A stretch of 43,692 nt of DNA from assembly GCA_026389065.1 (NCBI GenBank), contig JAPLIP010000034.1, positions 1-43,692 of the forward strand. The letters are read 5' to 3'. The translations under genes and the position numbers were made by a program. The notes beneath the pieces are model-generated. The model saw nothing but the letters and a program-made list of their open reading frames with translations, did no database searches and had not been told where the DNA came from. Numbering within the stretch: the stretch's first letter is position 1; every line of letters starts with the position of its first letter. The DNA is from Candidatus Dependentiae bacterium (GTDB taxonomy: Bacteria > Babelota > Babeliae > Babelales > Chromulinivoraceae). Of the stretch, positions 15,096 to 23,829 are shown piece after piece.

Positions 15096-15915
15096 GGCTG
15101 ATAAATTCTTAGATTTTCAAAAAATGATTCAGGATTTTTATCGAGTTAGCAAACGAGATTTCATCTGGCGTCAAGATATCACGCCTTATAAGATTTTAGT
15201 TTCAGAAATTATGCTCCAGCAAACTCAAACAGCTCGTGTCGAGCCAAAATTTATTTTGTGGCTGCAAAAATTTCCAGATATCTTTTCTCTGGCTTGTGCC
15301 TCAAGGCTAGAAGTTTTAAGCGCTTGGCAAGGCCTTGGCTACAATCGCCGTGGTCTGTGGTTGCACGAAGCTGCAAAGCGCATGGTTTTAGAGTTTGAGG
15401 GTCAAGTTCCTGATGATCCTGAAATATTAAAAACTTTTACAGGAATTGGTCCGAACACTGCAGCATCGATTTGTGCTTTTGCTTTCAATCAACCGGTTGT
15501 TTTTATTGAAACAAATATTCGTACAGTTTTTTTACACCATTTTTTTTCGGACTCAAGAGAGAAGATTCATGACAAGCAAATCCTGCCATTGGTTAGATCT
15601 TGTTTGGATTATGATAACTCTCGCCATTGGTATTATGGTTTGATGGATTATGGGGTTTATTTGAAAACAAAGGTAAAAGCGAGCAATAAATTGAGCTCTC
15701 ATCACGCCTTACAAACAAAGTTTGTTGGATCTAAGCGCCAAGTTCGTGGAGCAATTATTAGAATTTTAAGTAAGGGTTTATCGTTATCTTGTGATGAGCT
15801 CTGTCAGTTAGTGGCTTATGAATTACCAGAAAATCTTTATGATGTTTCAAATGTCGTTCAAGATTTGATGGAAGAATGCCTTATAGAAGAAGATAATGGC
15901 TTAATTAAAGTTTGA
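15085..15915 (+). CDS. MutY-like HhH-GPD DNA glycosylase lacking the Fe-S cluster
   Basis: I choose the ATG at 15085 (276 residues), which overlaps the murE stop; an in-frame TTG at 15076 is less likely. The HhH-GPD core is clear: FIWRQDITPYKILVSEIMLQQTQT with catalytic-position Glu41, LGYNRRGLWLHEAA, and the helix-hairpin-helix LKTFTGIGPNTAASI. MutY enzymes excise A opposite 8-oxoG. Three differences from classical MutY are visible. The catalytic Asp region reads IETNIRTV (Glu142 in the Asp position), the four-cysteine 4Fe-4S loop after LMDYG is missing, and the C-terminal Nudix-like 8-oxoG domain is replaced by a ~70-residue winged-helix-like tail. Similar cluster-less ETN-type proteins exist in other reduced genomes, so activity is plausible but unproven. 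Confidence 0.8.
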   Translation: MKIKADKFLDFQKMIQDFYRVSKRDFIWRQDITPYKILVSEIMLQQTQTARVEPKFILWLQKFPDIFSLACASRLEVLSAWQGLGYNRRGLWLHEAAKRMVLEFEGQVPDDPEILKTFTGIGPNTAASICAFAFNQPVVFIETNIRTVFLHHFFSDSREKIHDKQILPLVRSCLDYDNSRHWYYGLMDYGVYLKTKVKASNKLSSHHALQTKFVGSKRQVRGAIIRILSKGLSLSCDELCQLVAYELPENLYDVSNVVQDLMEECLIEEDNGLIKV

Positions 15916-15939
15916 TTGTCGCGAGCCCTGGTCTTGGTC

Positions 15940-15967
15940 TTGTCAAAAAAAGATGGTCGACTATGCT
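15940..15967 (+). promoter_or_regulatory. Candidate promoter of polA
   Basis: TTGTCA (15940-15945, five of six), a 16-base spacer and TATGCT (15962-15967) lie 39 bases before the polA ATG. Confidence 0.45.
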
Positions 15968-16005
15968 AAAGAAAATATAAAATTCACAGATAAGGCTTTA
16001 TAAAA

Positions 16006-18807
16006 ATGTCAGATAAAATTTCAAAAAAATCAGTTTTTATTATTGATGGCTCTTCGTTTTTATACCGAGCTTATTATGCAGTTAAACCGCTTTATACGAG
16101 TAAGGGTTTGGCTGTTCAAGCTGTCTATGGTTTTTGCAGAATGATAAAAAAAATTATTGATCTTTTGCGGGTAGATCATGTCATTATCGTTTGGGATAGC
16201 AAAGGGAAAACTCATCGACACGAAATTTTTTCTGAGTACAAGGGAACCAGGCAAGCACCACCAAGTGACATTTTTGAACAAAAAGCATTGATTCAAGAGT
16301 TTGCGGATTTGGTAGGGATTTTGCAGCTTAGTCAGGTTGGAAAAGAGGCTGACGATCTGATGTTTAGCTTTGCAAAGAAAGTAGAAAAATCTGGGTATCA
16401 AGCAGTGCTTGTTTCTTCTGATAAAGATATGCGCCAGGCCTTGTCTGAAAATATTATAATTTTTGATCCATTTAAAGATGCTGTTATGGATGTAGCTGCT
16501 TGTCAGGATAGATATGGATTTGAAGTTTTTAAGTTGCCGTTTTACTTTTCAATTCTTGGCGATGCTTCTGATAATATTCCCGGAGTAAAAGGTATTGGTG
16601 AAAAGGGTGCAACTGATTTAGTAACGCAGTTTTCAAGCCTTAATGATATGTATGAAAATATTGATAAAATACCCAAGCAGCGGATCAAAGATCTTTTAAT
16701 CGAGCATAAAGATAAGGCATATTTAAGTGAAAGATTATTTTTACTTCGCCTTTTTGACATTGATTTAACCGTTGAAGATACTGTTTTAAATCCAGCATCT
16801 TGGGCTAAAGCTGCACAGTTGTTCCAAAAATTAGAATTTAAAAGCTTGGTCAAAGATATTGAATTAAAGTATGGGATAGCCGAAATTGATGCTGTGGGCA
16901 ATCAAATCTCATTAGACGTAGCATCAGAGAGTAGACCCTTACATGAAAAATATGACTTTGTTTTAATCAATCAAGAAAAACAGCTTGTTGATTTGTGTAA
17001 AAATTTATCTGAAGCAAAATCATTTGCAATTGATACTGAAACGACAAGGCTGGATCCTATGCAAGCAGAGCTTGTAGGTATTTCCATTGCTTATAAAGTT
17101 GGTCAGGCTTTTTATATTCCCCTTGGCCATAAACAAGAGTCTCAGCTTTCTATTGTGCAAGAAGCATCACCTTTAAAAAATGAACAGCAGCTTTCAAAAA
17201 AAATAGTAGTGGATCATCTTGGTCCAATTTTAAAAAATAAAAACATTGAAAAATATATGCACAATGCAAAATTTGATCAACTTGTGCTTAATCAAGCTGG
17301 GCTTGAAGTAGTTGGTGTGTCTTTTGATACTATGATTGCAGCAAGTTTGGCAACAAAAGAATGGGAAAAAAATGGGTTGAAAGATCTTTCTGAGCAGTTT
17401 TTTAATGAGACTATGTTGAACTATAAAGACATGATTAAGCAGCACAAGGCTCAAGATTTTTCTTATATTCCAGTATCTGTGGCAACACAGTATGCAGCGT
17501 CTGATGCGCATCAAACATTAAAATTGGTTTCAGTTTTCAAAAAAGAGCTTAAAGAGCAACTCTTAGATGATTTATTTTATAATATAGAGTTTCCAATAAA
17601 TGATATTTTAGTGGCGATGCAACAAGAAGGTATTTTTTGCAGCGTTGATTTGCTCAAGCATTTAAGTGTTCAGGTTGATAAAGATTTAAAAAAAATTGAG
17701 CAAGAAATATTCTTGGTAGCCGGAAAAGAGATTAATTTAAACTCGCCAAAGCAGATAAGAGAGCTCTTATTTGATCAGTTAAAGCTAACGCCTCAAAAAA
17801 AGAGCGGGAAGGGGGCTACGTTTTCAACAGATGCAGAAGTTTTAAAAGCTTTGCAATTGGAGCATGAAGTTCCAAAAATGATGCTTGCTTACAGAGAGCT
17901 GTATAAATTAAAAAGTACATACATTGATGCTTTGCCAACATACATTAATCCAAAAACCCAGAGAATTCACACATCTTGGAATCAAACCATTGCTGCAACT
18001 GGTAGACTTTCAAGCTCAAACCCGAATTTACAAAATATTCCAAAAGATCGGCTTGAGTATGGAAAAGAATATGATGTTGATGTTCGATCTGCTTTTCAAG
18101 CAAAAAGTGGATGGAGTTTTATTTCGGCAGATTATTCTCAAATAGAGCTTCGGGTTCTTGCTCAACTTTCAAAGGATAAAAATCTGGTTCATGCGTTTTT
18201 ATCAGGGCAAGACATTCATGCTCAGACAGCAGCAAAGATGTTTGATGTTGACTTGCCTCAAGTTACAGACGAACAACGATCGATTGGCAAGCGCTTAAAC
18301 TTTTCGATTTTGTATGGCTTAACCGCTTATGGTCTATCAAAAGATATGTTAATTCCTTATGCTGATGCAAAAAAATATATAGATCTTTATTTTGAGCAGT
18401 ATCCAGGAGTTTGTGCTTGGATGGAGGGCGTTGTGGAGTTTGTGAAAAAACATGGATATACACAAACTTTGTACGGTCGAAGACGTTACCTGCCTGGCAT
18501 TTATGAAAAAAACAAAGGACTATTTGATCTTGCTAGGCGCATTGCTATAAATACTCCGGCTCAGGGAACTGCGGCAGAGGTGACAAAGCTTGGTATGATT
18601 TCTTTTGATAAAGCCATTAAAGACAGAGGCTTGCAAGCAAAGGTCTTGCTTCAAATACATGATGAATTGCTCGTTACCTGCCCAGACCAAGAGGTTGAGG
18701 AAGTGTCAAAATTATTAGAGAAAACATTGATTTCTGCGGTAGCTTGGGATATTCCATTGCAAGCTGCAATTAGGGTGGGTAAAAACTGGAGAGAAGTTAC
18801 GAAGTAA
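16006..18807 (+). CDS. polA: DNA polymerase I
   Basis: The 933-residue protein has all three Pol I modules. The 5' nuclease (1-~290) shows IIDGSSFLYRAYYA, EADDL, SSDKDMRQ and GDASDNIPGVKGIGEKGA. The 3'-5' exonuclease domain (~320-520) retains its metal-binding acids: DTET at 343-346, the NAKFDQ motif and YAASDAHQT. The polymerase domain (~530-933) has motif A ADYSQIELRVLAQLS, motif B RSIGKRLNFSILYG and motif C QIHDELLV. Proofreading therefore looks intact, which is not universal in this family. It fills gaps in repair and removes RNA primers. It stands as its own unit after a predicted promoter, with a ~250-base gap following. Confidence 0.97.
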   Translation: MSDKISKKSVFIIDGSSFLYRAYYAVKPLYTSKGLAVQAVYGFCRMIKKIIDLLRVDHVIIVWDSKGKTHRHEIFSEYKGTRQAPPSDIFEQKALIQEFADLVGILQLSQVGKEADDLMFSFAKKVEKSGYQAVLVSSDKDMRQALSENIIIFDPFKDAVMDVAACQDRYGFEVFKLPFYFSILGDASDNIPGVKGIGEKGATDLVTQFSSLNDMYENIDKIPKQRIKDLLIEHKDKAYLSERLFLLRLFDIDLTVEDTVLNPASWAKAAQLFQKLEFKSLVKDIELKYGIAEIDAVGNQISLDVASESRPLHEKYDFVLINQEKQLVDLCKNLSEAKSFAIDTETTRLDPMQAELVGISIAYKVGQAFYIPLGHKQESQLSIVQEASPLKNEQQLSKKIVVDHLGPILKNKNIEKYMHNAKFDQLVLNQAGLEVVGVSFDTMIAASLATKEWEKNGLKDLSEQFFNETMLNYKDMIKQHKAQDFSYIPVSVATQYAASDAHQTLKLVSVFKKELKEQLLDDLFYNIEFPINDILVAMQQEGIFCSVDLLKHLSVQVDKDLKKIEQEIFLVAGKEINLNSPKQIRELLFDQLKLTPQKKSGKGATFSTDAEVLKALQLEHEVPKMMLAYRELYKLKSTYIDALPTYINPKTQRIHTSWNQTIAATGRLSSSNPNLQNIPKDRLEYGKEYDVDVRSAFQAKSGWSFISADYSQIELRVLAQLSKDKNLVHAFLSGQDIHAQTAAKMFDVDLPQVTDEQRSIGKRLNFSILYGLTAYGLSKDMLIPYADAKKYIDLYFEQYPGVCAWMEGVVEFVKKHGYTQTLYGRRRYLPGIYEKNKGLFDLARRIAINTPAQGTAAEVTKLGMISFDKAIKDRGLQAKVLLQIHDELLVTCPDQEVEEVSKLLEKTLISAVAWDIPLQAAIRVGKNWREVTK

Positions 18808-19059
18808 TCGCGCTTGCTGACTCTTGACATTGAGCCATAGATGGTCGAAAGGCAGCTTGAAAAGTGTTATTGAAAAAGGCTTTTTGTTGATTGATGCAAG
18901 CAGAGCCAAAGGGCAATATCTTGAGGTTGACATTTTAAATGAACCTGTGCACACTGTAACTATTAGAAATGCTTTAGCAGTCTGCATTTCAGTCTATAAT
19001 TTTGGTCATTAGTTTTAAATGAAATCTTAACAAAAAACAATAAATTCTAAGGAATACGT
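18808..19059. other. Intergenic leader before rpmA with no supported gene
   Basis: This 252-base gap holds an open plus-strand frame from a TTG at 18824 to 19012 (62 residues, segment GFLLIDASRAKGQYLEVDIL), without a Shine-Dalgarno or recognised family. Two TTGACA hexamers (18826-18831 and 18927-18932) lack good -10 partners at 16-18 bases. L27 is usually preceded by rplU (L21), which is not here. It may be a leader region or gene remnant. Confidence 0.35.
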
Positions 19060-19335
19060 ATGGCAACCAGTAAATCCGGCGGTTCAACCTGTAACGGCCG
19101 GGATAGTAAAGGTCAAAGACTTGGCGTTAAACTTTATGCAGGAGAAGTAGTTACCGGTGGTGAAATTATCATCAGACAGCGCGGAACTAAATATCATCCT
19201 GGTAAATTTGTAGGTCGTGGAAAAGATGATACCTTGTATGCATTAGGTGCAGGATTTGTTGAATTCCATCGTGGATACAAAGATAGATTATTCGTATCCA
19301 TCGTTGCTGAGCGAAAAACAGCAAAAGCTGCTTAA
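19060..19335 (+). CDS. rpmA: 50S ribosomal protein L27
   Basis: The 91-residue protein matches L27: [23 protein letters not shown] (basic Gly-rich N-terminus reaching the peptidyl-transferase centre), [16 protein letters not shown] and [18 protein letters not shown]. It has no N-terminal extension requiring processing as found in Firmicutes. The family's usual partner rplU is not adjacent; instead secF follows 57 bases later. AAGGAATA serves as the Shine-Dalgarno. Confidence 0.96.
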   Translation: MATSKSGGSTCNGRDSKGQRLGVKLYAGEVVTGGEIIIRQRGTKYHPGKFVGRGKDDTLYALGAGFVEFHRGYKDRLFVSIVAERKTAKAA

Positions 19336-19392
19336 AAATTAAGTTGTTGTGAAGTATCATTTTCATCTGCGAGAAGAAAGAGAGAGAGTATT

Positions 19393-20262
19393 ATGTACAA
19401 GTACAATTTTTTGAAATATAGCATTCCAAGTGTTTTGTTTACCATGGTAATTATTGGTGCTGGTGTTGCAAATTACTTTGTTCAAGGTGGTTTTAAATAT
19501 AGTGTTGATTTTGCTGGTGGTACAGAAATGAGAGTTCAGTTTGAAAAAGCTGTAGATCTTGAGCCTATCAAAGCAGTTATTCATGATAAATGGCAGGGAA
19601 CTGTTTATGGCGTGATTGGAACACCAGAAATTATTGTGCGTGTGCAAGAAATGCCTGAAAAGTTAGATGGTTTAAGCGATAAGATTATGGCATCTATCGA
19701 CTCAGCATCGCAAGACAATCCTGGCAAGTTGGTTCAAATCAATAGCATTAGTCGTACAATTAGCGACAAGCTATGGATGGTTTGGCTTAAGGCAATAACA
19801 ATAGCTCTTTTAAGTTTAGTTGCATATCTTTCGATACGATTTCAGTTTGCATTTGCTATCGGAGCGGTTATCGCTTTAGCCCATGATGCAATAATTGTTT
19901 TAGCTTGTTTTATGTTGCTTGGTAAAGAAATTTCAATTGATTTTATTGGCGCAATTATGGCAGTGCTGGCTTATTCAATTAATGACACAATTATTGTGTT
20001 TTCTCGCATTAGACAAAATATGAAAACTTTAAAAGGTAAGTCACTTTACGATATCGTAAATATTAGCCTTAATGAGCGTCTTCGTAGAACAATTTTAACA
20101 AGTTTTGCAACAGCGCTTGTTGTTATGTCATTGTTCTTGTTTGGTGGAGAGTCTATTAGAGATTTTGCATTAGCTATTTTGTTGGGAATCCTTTTTGGAA
20201 CATTCTCTTCAATTTACATTGCAAGTCCAATTATGATGCTTTTTATGAGAGATCAAAAATAG
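19393..20262 (+). CDS. secF: Protein translocase subunit SecF
   Basis: The 289-residue protein has the SecF layout: one N-terminal membrane segment (VLFTMVIIGAGVANYFV), the periplasmic P1-like domain opening YSVDFAGGTEMRVQF, and five C-terminal membrane segments. These include ALAHDAIIVLACFMLLG and the RND-superfamily motif INDTIIVFSRIRQNMK. With SecD it uses the proton or sodium gradient to finish export through SecYEG. SecD is not adjacent in this window, although secDF are usually paired. An AGAGAG ribosome site precedes the ATG. Confidence 0.94.
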   Translation: MYKYNFLKYSIPSVLFTMVIIGAGVANYFVQGGFKYSVDFAGGTEMRVQFEKAVDLEPIKAVIHDKWQGTVYGVIGTPEIIVRVQEMPEKLDGLSDKIMASIDSASQDNPGKLVQINSISRTISDKLWMVWLKAITIALLSLVAYLSIRFQFAFAIGAVIALAHDAIIVLACFMLLGKEISIDFIGAIMAVLAYSINDTIIVFSRIRQNMKTLKGKSLYDIVNISLNERLRRTILTSFATALVVMSLFLFGGESIRDFALAILLGILFGTFSSIYIASPIMMLFMRDQK

Positions 20263-20284
20263 ACCATCAGATAAAAGCTGTTGC

Positions 20285-20312
20285 TTGAGTCCTGTAAATA
20301 TTTCAGTTTAAT
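20285..20312 (+). promoter_or_regulatory. Candidate promoter of rho
   Basis: TTGAGT (20285-20290), a 16-base spacer and TTTAAT (20307-20312, five of six) lie ~30 bases before the rho ATG. Confidence 0.4.
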
Positions 20313-20341
20313 AAAATTCAAAAACAGATAATTAAATCTAT

Positions 20342-21805
20342 ATGGAGAATCATTTGCAAAGATCGAATGATAATAAAGGACCGCGACCTGGTGCTGAGGC
20401 TAAGCCTCAAAAGCCAGCAGCCCCCTTAAAAAAACAAACAGTTCGTCCTTTAACGGAAGCAGAGCTTTTTGACATGCAAAGTGTTGAATTGGGTTACGTT
20501 GCTAAACGTTTGGGGATTATTGGATCAAGTTTTCTTTCTAAAGATACATTAATAAAAACAATTTTAGAGCAACAAGTAAAACCAGAGGTTGAGATTTTTG
20601 TTCTAGGTGTACTAGAAAGACTTCCTGATGGGTTTGGTTTTTTGCGATTCTCTGAATATGATTATATTTCTGGTCCAGATGATGTGTATGTTTCTCCTTC
20701 TTTAATTAGACGGTATAATTTACGAACTGGTGATGAAATTCACGGTAGCATCAGAAAGCCAAAAGAGGGTGAAAAATATTTTGCCTTACAAACAATTGAT
20801 AAAATTAATGATCGACCAACAGAAGATACAACTTCAAGATTAAATTTTGATAGATTGACTCCTTTGCATCCAGATCAGAGATTTGATCTTGAGACAAATC
20901 CAAATTTTATCTCAACTCGAATTATGAACATTTTTACTCCGATTGGCAAAGGACAGCGTGGTCTTATCGTTGCGCCTCCAAAGGTTGGTAAAACGATGCT
21001 TCTTAAAGAAATTGCTTTAAGTTTGCTTCAAAAATATAAAGATATTCATATGATTGTTCTTTTAATTGATGAAAGACCTGAAGAGGTTTCTGATATGAAG
21101 CGAACAATCAAGGGCAATAATGTTGAAATTATAAGTTCTACTTTTGATGAATCTGCAGAAAGACACGTTCAGGTTGCAGAAATCGTACTAGAAAAAGCAA
21201 AGCGCTTGGTTGAGTATGGGGAAGATGTTGTAATCTTGCTTGATTCGATTACTCGTTTAGCCCGTGCTTATAACACAACAGCTCCAACTTCTGGAAAAGT
21301 TTTAACTGGTGGTATTGATGCGCATGCTCTTCAAAGACCAAAGCGTTTCTTTGGTGCTGCTAGAAAAACAGAAGAGTCTGGATCTTTGACAATTATAGCA
21401 ACAGCTATGGTTGAAACTGGTTCGCGTATGGATGAAGTCATTTATGAAGAGTTTAAAGGTACTGGAAACATGGAGCTTCATCTTACTCGCAAGCTTTCAA
21501 ATCGTAGAACCTTTCCGGCTTTTGACATTCTTTCTTCAAGCACTCGTCGCGATGATTTACTTCTTTCTGAAGATGAATTAAATCAAGCATGGATTCTTCA
21601 TAGATTTTTATCAACCATGAATGTGGTTGAAGGAACTGAATTTGTTATCAACAAAATGAAGCAGTACAAAACGAATGAAGAGTTTTTTGAAAGCGTGAAA
21701 AAAACTGGTGGCAGCAATGCTGTCAGTGGCGGTGGAAGCAGCGGAAACACTGGTGGAGCTAACAATGGCTCAAGTCATAGTTCTGTAAATGGTGATCACC
21801 ACTAA
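20342..21805 (+). CDS. rho: Transcription termination factor Rho
   Basis: The 487-residue hexameric RNA helicase has an N-terminal Rho-N/cold-shock RNA-binding part (~45-165: [23 protein letters not shown], then [24 protein letters not shown]) and the RecA-type motor. The motor shows Walker [23 protein letters not shown], Walker [16 protein letters not shown] and the arginine-finger region. Residues 1-~30 are basic, Pro-rich and low in complexity. The last ~35 residues are Gly/Ser/Asn-rich and end in His-His, a disordered tail absent from most Rho proteins. A strong intrinsic terminator follows. No Shine-Dalgarno is evident at the ATG. Confidence 0.96.
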   Translation: MENHLQRSNDNKGPRPGAEAKPQKPAAPLKKQTVRPLTEAELFDMQSVELGYVAKRLGIIGSSFLSKDTLIKTILEQQVKPEVEIFVLGVLERLPDGFGFLRFSEYDYISGPDDVYVSPSLIRRYNLRTGDEIHGSIRKPKEGEKYFALQTIDKINDRPTEDTTSRLNFDRLTPLHPDQRFDLETNPNFISTRIMNIFTPIGKGQRGLIVAPPKVGKTMLLKEIALSLLQKYKDIHMIVLLIDERPEEVSDMKRTIKGNNVEIISSTFDESAERHVQVAEIVLEKAKRLVEYGEDVVILLDSITRLARAYNTTAPTSGKVLTGGIDAHALQRPKRFFGAARKTEESGSLTIIATAMVETGSRMDEVIYEEFKGTGNMELHLTRKLSNRRTFPAFDILSSSTRRDDLLLSEDELNQAWILHRFLSTMNVVEGTEFVINKMKQYKTNEEFFESVKKTGGSNAVSGGGSSGNTGGANNGSSHSSVNGDHH

Positions 21806-21840
21806 GGCTAGATTTTAAATGTATTTTAGATTTATTTAAT

Positions 21841-21872
21841 AAAAAACGCTCCTGTAAAACGGAGCGTTTTTT
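21841..21872. terminator. Intrinsic terminator after rho
   Basis: AAAAAACGCTCC (21841-21852) pairs perfectly with GGAGCGTTTTTT (21861-21872) around an 8-base loop. A-tract and T-tract flank the stem, so it can stop transcription from rho and from the converging minus-strand gene. Confidence 0.9.
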
Positions 21873-21907
21873 GTTGAGATATTTTGCACTTTGCGGCTAA
21901 GGTTGAT

Positions 21908-22264
21908 TTATGTTTTAGAGCAAATTAATACAAGCGCGGCTGTGGCAGAAGCGACAAGTACGCTGGTTGTGTATATTTTTTCAATTCTATATCCAGCGTC
22001 TAATCCCATATCGCTGCAATCGTCTCGCTCTTCAATAGAAAATCCAATAGGTCTTTGGTCGATAGGCTTGTCGTTTATGGTTAAATCATTGATCTTGGGC
22101 GCTGTGTGTATTTTTTTTTGAAAATCCTGCTTGATCTGGATGGCTAGTTTGAATTTATATTTTTTTAGTGCTTTGCCGTTGAATTTTAGTGGGGCTGCGC
22201 TTGAATTATTGAAGGTAAAAATAAGAGCAAGGGAGAGGGCTATATTGATTATAGCTTGTTTCAT
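21908..22264 (-). CDS. Secreted/membrane protein of unknown function
   Basis: I place the start at the ATG at 22264 (118 residues): AAGGA lies at the right distance and a signal peptide (MKQAIINIALSLALIFTFNNSSAA) follows. A longer frame to 22327 would overlap the upstream gene. The mature part is basic (FNGKALKKYKFKLAIQIKQDF), then has DERD-type acidic residues and a C-terminal hydrophobic segment (TTSVLVASATAALVLIC) that probably spans the membrane and ends in CSKT. No family is recognised. The gene upstream (22275-22643) has the same plan, a signal peptide plus C-terminal membrane anchor, and lies 10 bases away, so they form an operon of two small surface proteins. Confidence 0.65.
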   Translation of the reverse strand: MKQAIINIALSLALIFTFNNSSAAPLKFNGKALKKYKFKLAIQIKQDFQKKIHTAPKINDLTINDKPIDQRPIGFSIEERDDCSDMGLDAGYRIEKIYTTSVLVASATAALVLICSKT

Positions 22265-22274
22265 AAGAATCCTT

Positions 22275-22643
22275 TTATTGTTGAATTTTTTTCTGGTTGT
22301 ATGCATTAAGTAAAAACGCAACGCCAATAAGAATTAAAGCTCCGCCTGATGCATAAGTTGTTGCTTTGCATTGTAGATCGTCATCTTGCTTTTTAGCAGC
22401 ATCTATGAATTTCATTACCTGAGAAGAATTGTTAACAATTTGATCACTATCTTTACTTGGTGTTTTGTTTGGGCTTTGTTGATCAGGTAATTTTTCTAGG
22501 CTTGCGGTAGAAGAGTTTTTACTTAAAATAGGAGGGCTGTTTTTTCTAAGACTTAGTTCGGTTAATGATTCCAGTCTTGCAGGTGGGGCAAATAAAATTG
22601 AGTTGCAAAAGAACAGCGCTATAAAAGTTGATTTTTTCAACAT
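22275..22643 (-). CDS. Secreted protein with C-terminal membrane anchor, unknown function
   Basis: The 122-residue protein starts with a signal peptide (MLKKSTFIALFFCNSILFA) and has an AAAGGAAA Shine-Dalgarno. The middle (~20-80) is a Ser/Pro/Lys-rich disordered linker (for example DQQSPNKTPSKDSDQ). A C-terminal hydrophobic helix (YASGGALILIGVAFLLNAY) is followed by a basic tail (NQKKIQQ), which predicts an outward-facing domain anchored at its C-terminus. Unknown family. It is 10 bases upstream of the neighbouring small membrane protein and 163 bases from tsaD, the gap holding a short AGCATA/TATGCT inverted repeat. Confidence 0.65.
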   Translation of the reverse strand: MLKKSTFIALFFCNSILFAPPARLESLTELSLRKNSPPILSKNSSTASLEKLPDQQSPNKTPSKDSDQIVNNSSQVMKFIDAAKKQDDDLQCKATTYASGGALILIGVAFLLNAYNQKKIQQ

Positions 22644-22805
22644 TTTCCTTTCTAAAATATTACAAACAGTAATTGTTCGTAGTTATTTTATTTTCTTTTT
22701 AATAAAAAGCATAGTTTTTTGTTAAAATATGCTCTGAGTCGACAAAGTGAGTTGCTTGGTATTGTTTTTTTGTAGAAATTCGTAATTCTTTAAGGATAGC
22801 TTTTT

Positions 22806-23828
22806 CTAAAAAACCTGTAGCGACAAGTCATCAAATTTGTTCTGTTGTGCTTTGTAGTGTCCAACAAATGCAATCATGCCAGCGTTGTCAGTACAAAGCT
22901 TGACAGATGGGTAGAAAAGTTGTTTGGTTTCTATTTTGCAAACGTTTAATAATCGTTGTCGTAAATATTTATTACAAGCAACTCCGCCAACAAAACATAC
23001 AGATTGAATTGTTGGATATGATTTTAAGGCCCTTGTTATTTTTTCTTCAAAAATATCACCGATGCAGACCAAAAGAGAGCTCGCAACTTTTTGTTGGAAC
23101 TCTATGTCGTTAGATTTTAAAAATTCTTTAGTTGTTTGGTCGTATGCTTTTTGCTCAATCAGGCTATACAAAACAGCTGTTTTTAATCCAGAAAAGCTAA
23201 AGTTTAAGTTTTTCATGTTGCCGCGAGGGTATGAAAAAAAATCTTGAAAGTTAACTTGCTCAGCAAGCTTTTCAATTACTGGTCCACCAGGATATGGTAA
23301 ATTCATAAGTTTTGCTATTTTATCAAAGGCTTCACCAGCAGCATCGTCAAGAGTTGTTCCAAGTATTTCATAGTTTCCAAAGTCATGCACAAGGTACAAA
23401 GACGAGTGGCCACCAGACGCAGTAAGAGCTAAGAATGGAAATGAAACATTGTTTTCAATGCAGGCAGAAAAAACATGGCCCTCTAGGTGATCAACGCCAA
23501 TTAATTTTTTATTAAGTGAAAATGATATAGCTTTTGAAAATGCAACGCCAACCATGAGTGCGCCAGGTAGTCCTGGTTTGCTGGTAACAGCAATCGCATC
23601 TATGTCTTCAAGTGCTTTATTAGCCTTTGCAAGCGCTTGCTGCGTAACAACTATTATTTTTTCCATATGTTCTCGAGAAGCTATTTCTGGAATGACCCCA
23701 CCAGTTGCAGCATGAAATGGGATTTGAGAAAATAGTTCGTTTGATAAAAGTCCGTCTTTTGTCGTATAAATGCTTGCCGCTGTTTCGTCACAAGAGCTTT
23801 CAATGCCCAAAATAGTTAAATTTTTCAT
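22806..23828 (-). CDS. tsaD: tRNA N6-adenosine threonylcarbamoyltransferase TsaD
   Basis: The start at 23828 (340 residues) places the conserved ILGIESSCDETAAS at the very N-terminus; a longer frame to 23900 has no family counterpart and overlaps the upstream gene. Family blocks include VIPEIASREHMEKI (metal-binding His), DHLEGHVFSACI (second metal-binding His), LTASGGHSSLYLV and DDAAGEAFDKIAKLMNLPYPGG. With TsaB, TsaE and TsaC it makes t6A37 in tRNA; TsaB is encoded at 10846-11496. It begins one base after the stop of the upstream secreted-protein gene and has no Shine-Dalgarno, so translation is probably coupled. Confidence 0.95.
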   Translation of the reverse strand: MKNLTILGIESSCDETAASIYTTKDGLLSNELFSQIPFHAATGGVIPEIASREHMEKIIVVTQQALAKANKALEDIDAIAVTSKPGLPGALMVGVAFSKAISFSLNKKLIGVDHLEGHVFSACIENNVSFPFLALTASGGHSSLYLVHDFGNYEILGTTLDDAAGEAFDKIAKLMNLPYPGGPVIEKLAEQVNFQDFFSYPRGNMKNLNFSFSGLKTAVLYSLIEQKAYDQTTKEFLKSNDIEFQQKVASSLLVCIGDIFEEKITRALKSYPTIQSVCFVGGVACNKYLRQRLLNVCKIETKQLFYPSVKLCTDNAGMIAFVGHYKAQQNKFDDLSLQVF

Positions 23829-23829
23829 T

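Noticed and set aside
18715-18987. Minus-strand 90-residue frame over the polA end and the gap after it
   Set aside because: Antisense to conserved polA codons, with no family match or ribosome site.
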